Under the pieces are notes generated by a model. The model worked only from the letters and a program-made list of their open reading frames with translations, searched no databases and was not told the origin of the DNA. DNA of 6,574 nt, taken from contig CP070819.1 of NCBI GenBank assembly GCA_020344295.1, positions 162,922 to 169,495 of the forward strand, written 5' to 3'. This DNA is from Dehalococcoidia bacterium (GTDB taxonomy: Bacteria; Chloroflexota; Dehalococcoidia; SZUA-161). Every line of letters starts with the position of its first letter. Position 1 is the first letter of the stretch. A program made the position numbers and the translations under genes. This document shows, in pieces, positions 6,201 to 6,574 of the stretch.

Positions 6201-6574
6201 TTGACAGAGACGTTGAAAGATCAAGCCTGTATCGTCGGCATCGGAGAAACGGAGTACTCCAAGAATTCCGGACGCAGCGAGATGCGTCTGGCCCTGGAGT
6301 CTATAATGGCGGCCTGCGACTATGCCGGGATCAGTCCCAAGGATATCGATGGGATAGTCAGGTTTTCGGTTGATAGCAACCAGGTCGATGAGATAGCCAG
6401 GAACCTCGGGCTCGATAACGTCAGGTTCTTCCCCGAGGTCTTCTTCGGCGGCGGCGCCGGATGCGGTACCATCCAGATGGCGGCTATGGCGGTGGCGCTG
6501 GGCAAGGCAAACTACGTGGTCTGCTTCCGGGCGCTGAACGAACGCTCAGGCTTCCGCTACGGGCAGATGGCGGG
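6201..6574 (+). CDS. Thiolase-like / lipid-transfer-protein-type acyl-CoA enzyme, 3'-truncated
   Basis: The first 124 residues of a thiolase-superfamily protein, cut by the right edge. It opens with KDQACIVGIGETEYSK (6-21), the standard start of SCP2-thiolase/Ltp-type proteins, then LALESIMAACDYAGISPKDIDGIV (30-53), and FFGGGAGCG...MAVALGKANYVVCFRALNERSG (81-117), the buried helix region that normally follows the nucleophilic Cys. Counting back from the GKAN turn, the usual Cys position falls on a Gly (about residue 84), while a Cys is present at 88, so classical thiolase catalysis is doubtful. Proteins with this ending pattern (ALNxRSG) often pair with a DUF35 zinc-OB-fold protein; that gene would be expected beyond the window. 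Start TTG 6201 is set by a ribosome binding site at 6185 and the upstream in-frame stop. It could cleave or form C-C bonds; which one is unknown. Confidence 0.8.
   Translation, partial: MTETLKDQACIVGIGETEYSKNSGRSEMRLALESIMAACDYAGISPKDIDGIVRFSVDSNQVDEIARNLGLDNVRFFPEVFFGGGAGCGTIQMAAMAVALGKANYVVCFRALNERSGFRYGQMA

Noticed and set aside
6014..6373. + strand open frame running from the end of the second MaoC gene into the thiolase-like gene
   Set aside because: It is in a different frame from both real genes, and its product has no recognisable motif.

Overview
The window is a densely packed stretch of bacterial DNA with every recognised gene on the + strand. It encodes acyl-CoA chemistry: a 5'-truncated family III CoA-transferase, an FMN-dependent nitronate-monooxygenase-like protein, two separate pairs of hot-dog (MaoC-like) hydratase subunits, a second CaiB-superfamily protein that looks like an alpha-methylacyl-CoA racemase, and a 3'-truncated thiolase-like protein. 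A single PAS plus helix-turn-helix regulator sits in the middle. No tRNA, rRNA, mobile element or CRISPR array was seen. Strong AGGAGG-type ribosome binding sites, moderate GC content and multiple CaiB/MaoC/thiolase genes would fit an environmental anaerobe or facultative acyl-CoA degrader such as Chloroflexota (Dehalococcoidia-like) or Desulfobacterota. That placement is an impression from gene content, not a demonstrated taxonomy.

Layout. Unit A (1-3133): CoA-transferase C-terminal part (1-861), nitronate monooxygenase/FabK-like flavoprotein (912-2057), MaoC N-type hot-dog subunit (2130-2651), MaoC C-type hot-dog subunit (2699-3133). Control region (3134-3310): a hairpin followed by TTTT that looks like the unit A terminator, a perfect 12-bp palindrome, then a promoter with a consensus TTGACA box. 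Unit B (3311-6574): PAS-HTH regulator (3311-3916), AMACR/CaiB-like protein (3954-5123, start corrected from an upstream GTG), a second MaoC N-type subunit (5171-5665), a second MaoC C-type subunit (5680-6135), and a thiolase-like gene starting at a TTG (6201 to the right edge).

How the genes may work together. In each hot-dog pair, the second subunit carries the Asp and His of the (R)-hydratase motif. The first subunit has the same motif with Tyr in place of His, so each pair probably forms one heteromeric enoyl-CoA hydratase with a catalytic and a supporting subunit. CoA-transferase could activate an acid, the AMACR-like protein could epimerise an alpha-methyl acyl-CoA, the hydratases could hydrate an enoyl-CoA, and the thiolase-like protein could cleave the product. 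This arrangement recalls the ChsH1-ChsH2/Ltp2 hydratase-aldolase of steroid side-chain degradation plus its racemase. The likeness is by family and order only; the substrate is unknown. The main point of interest is the duplicated CaiB/MaoC-N/MaoC-C module on either side of a PAS-type regulator with its own promoter.
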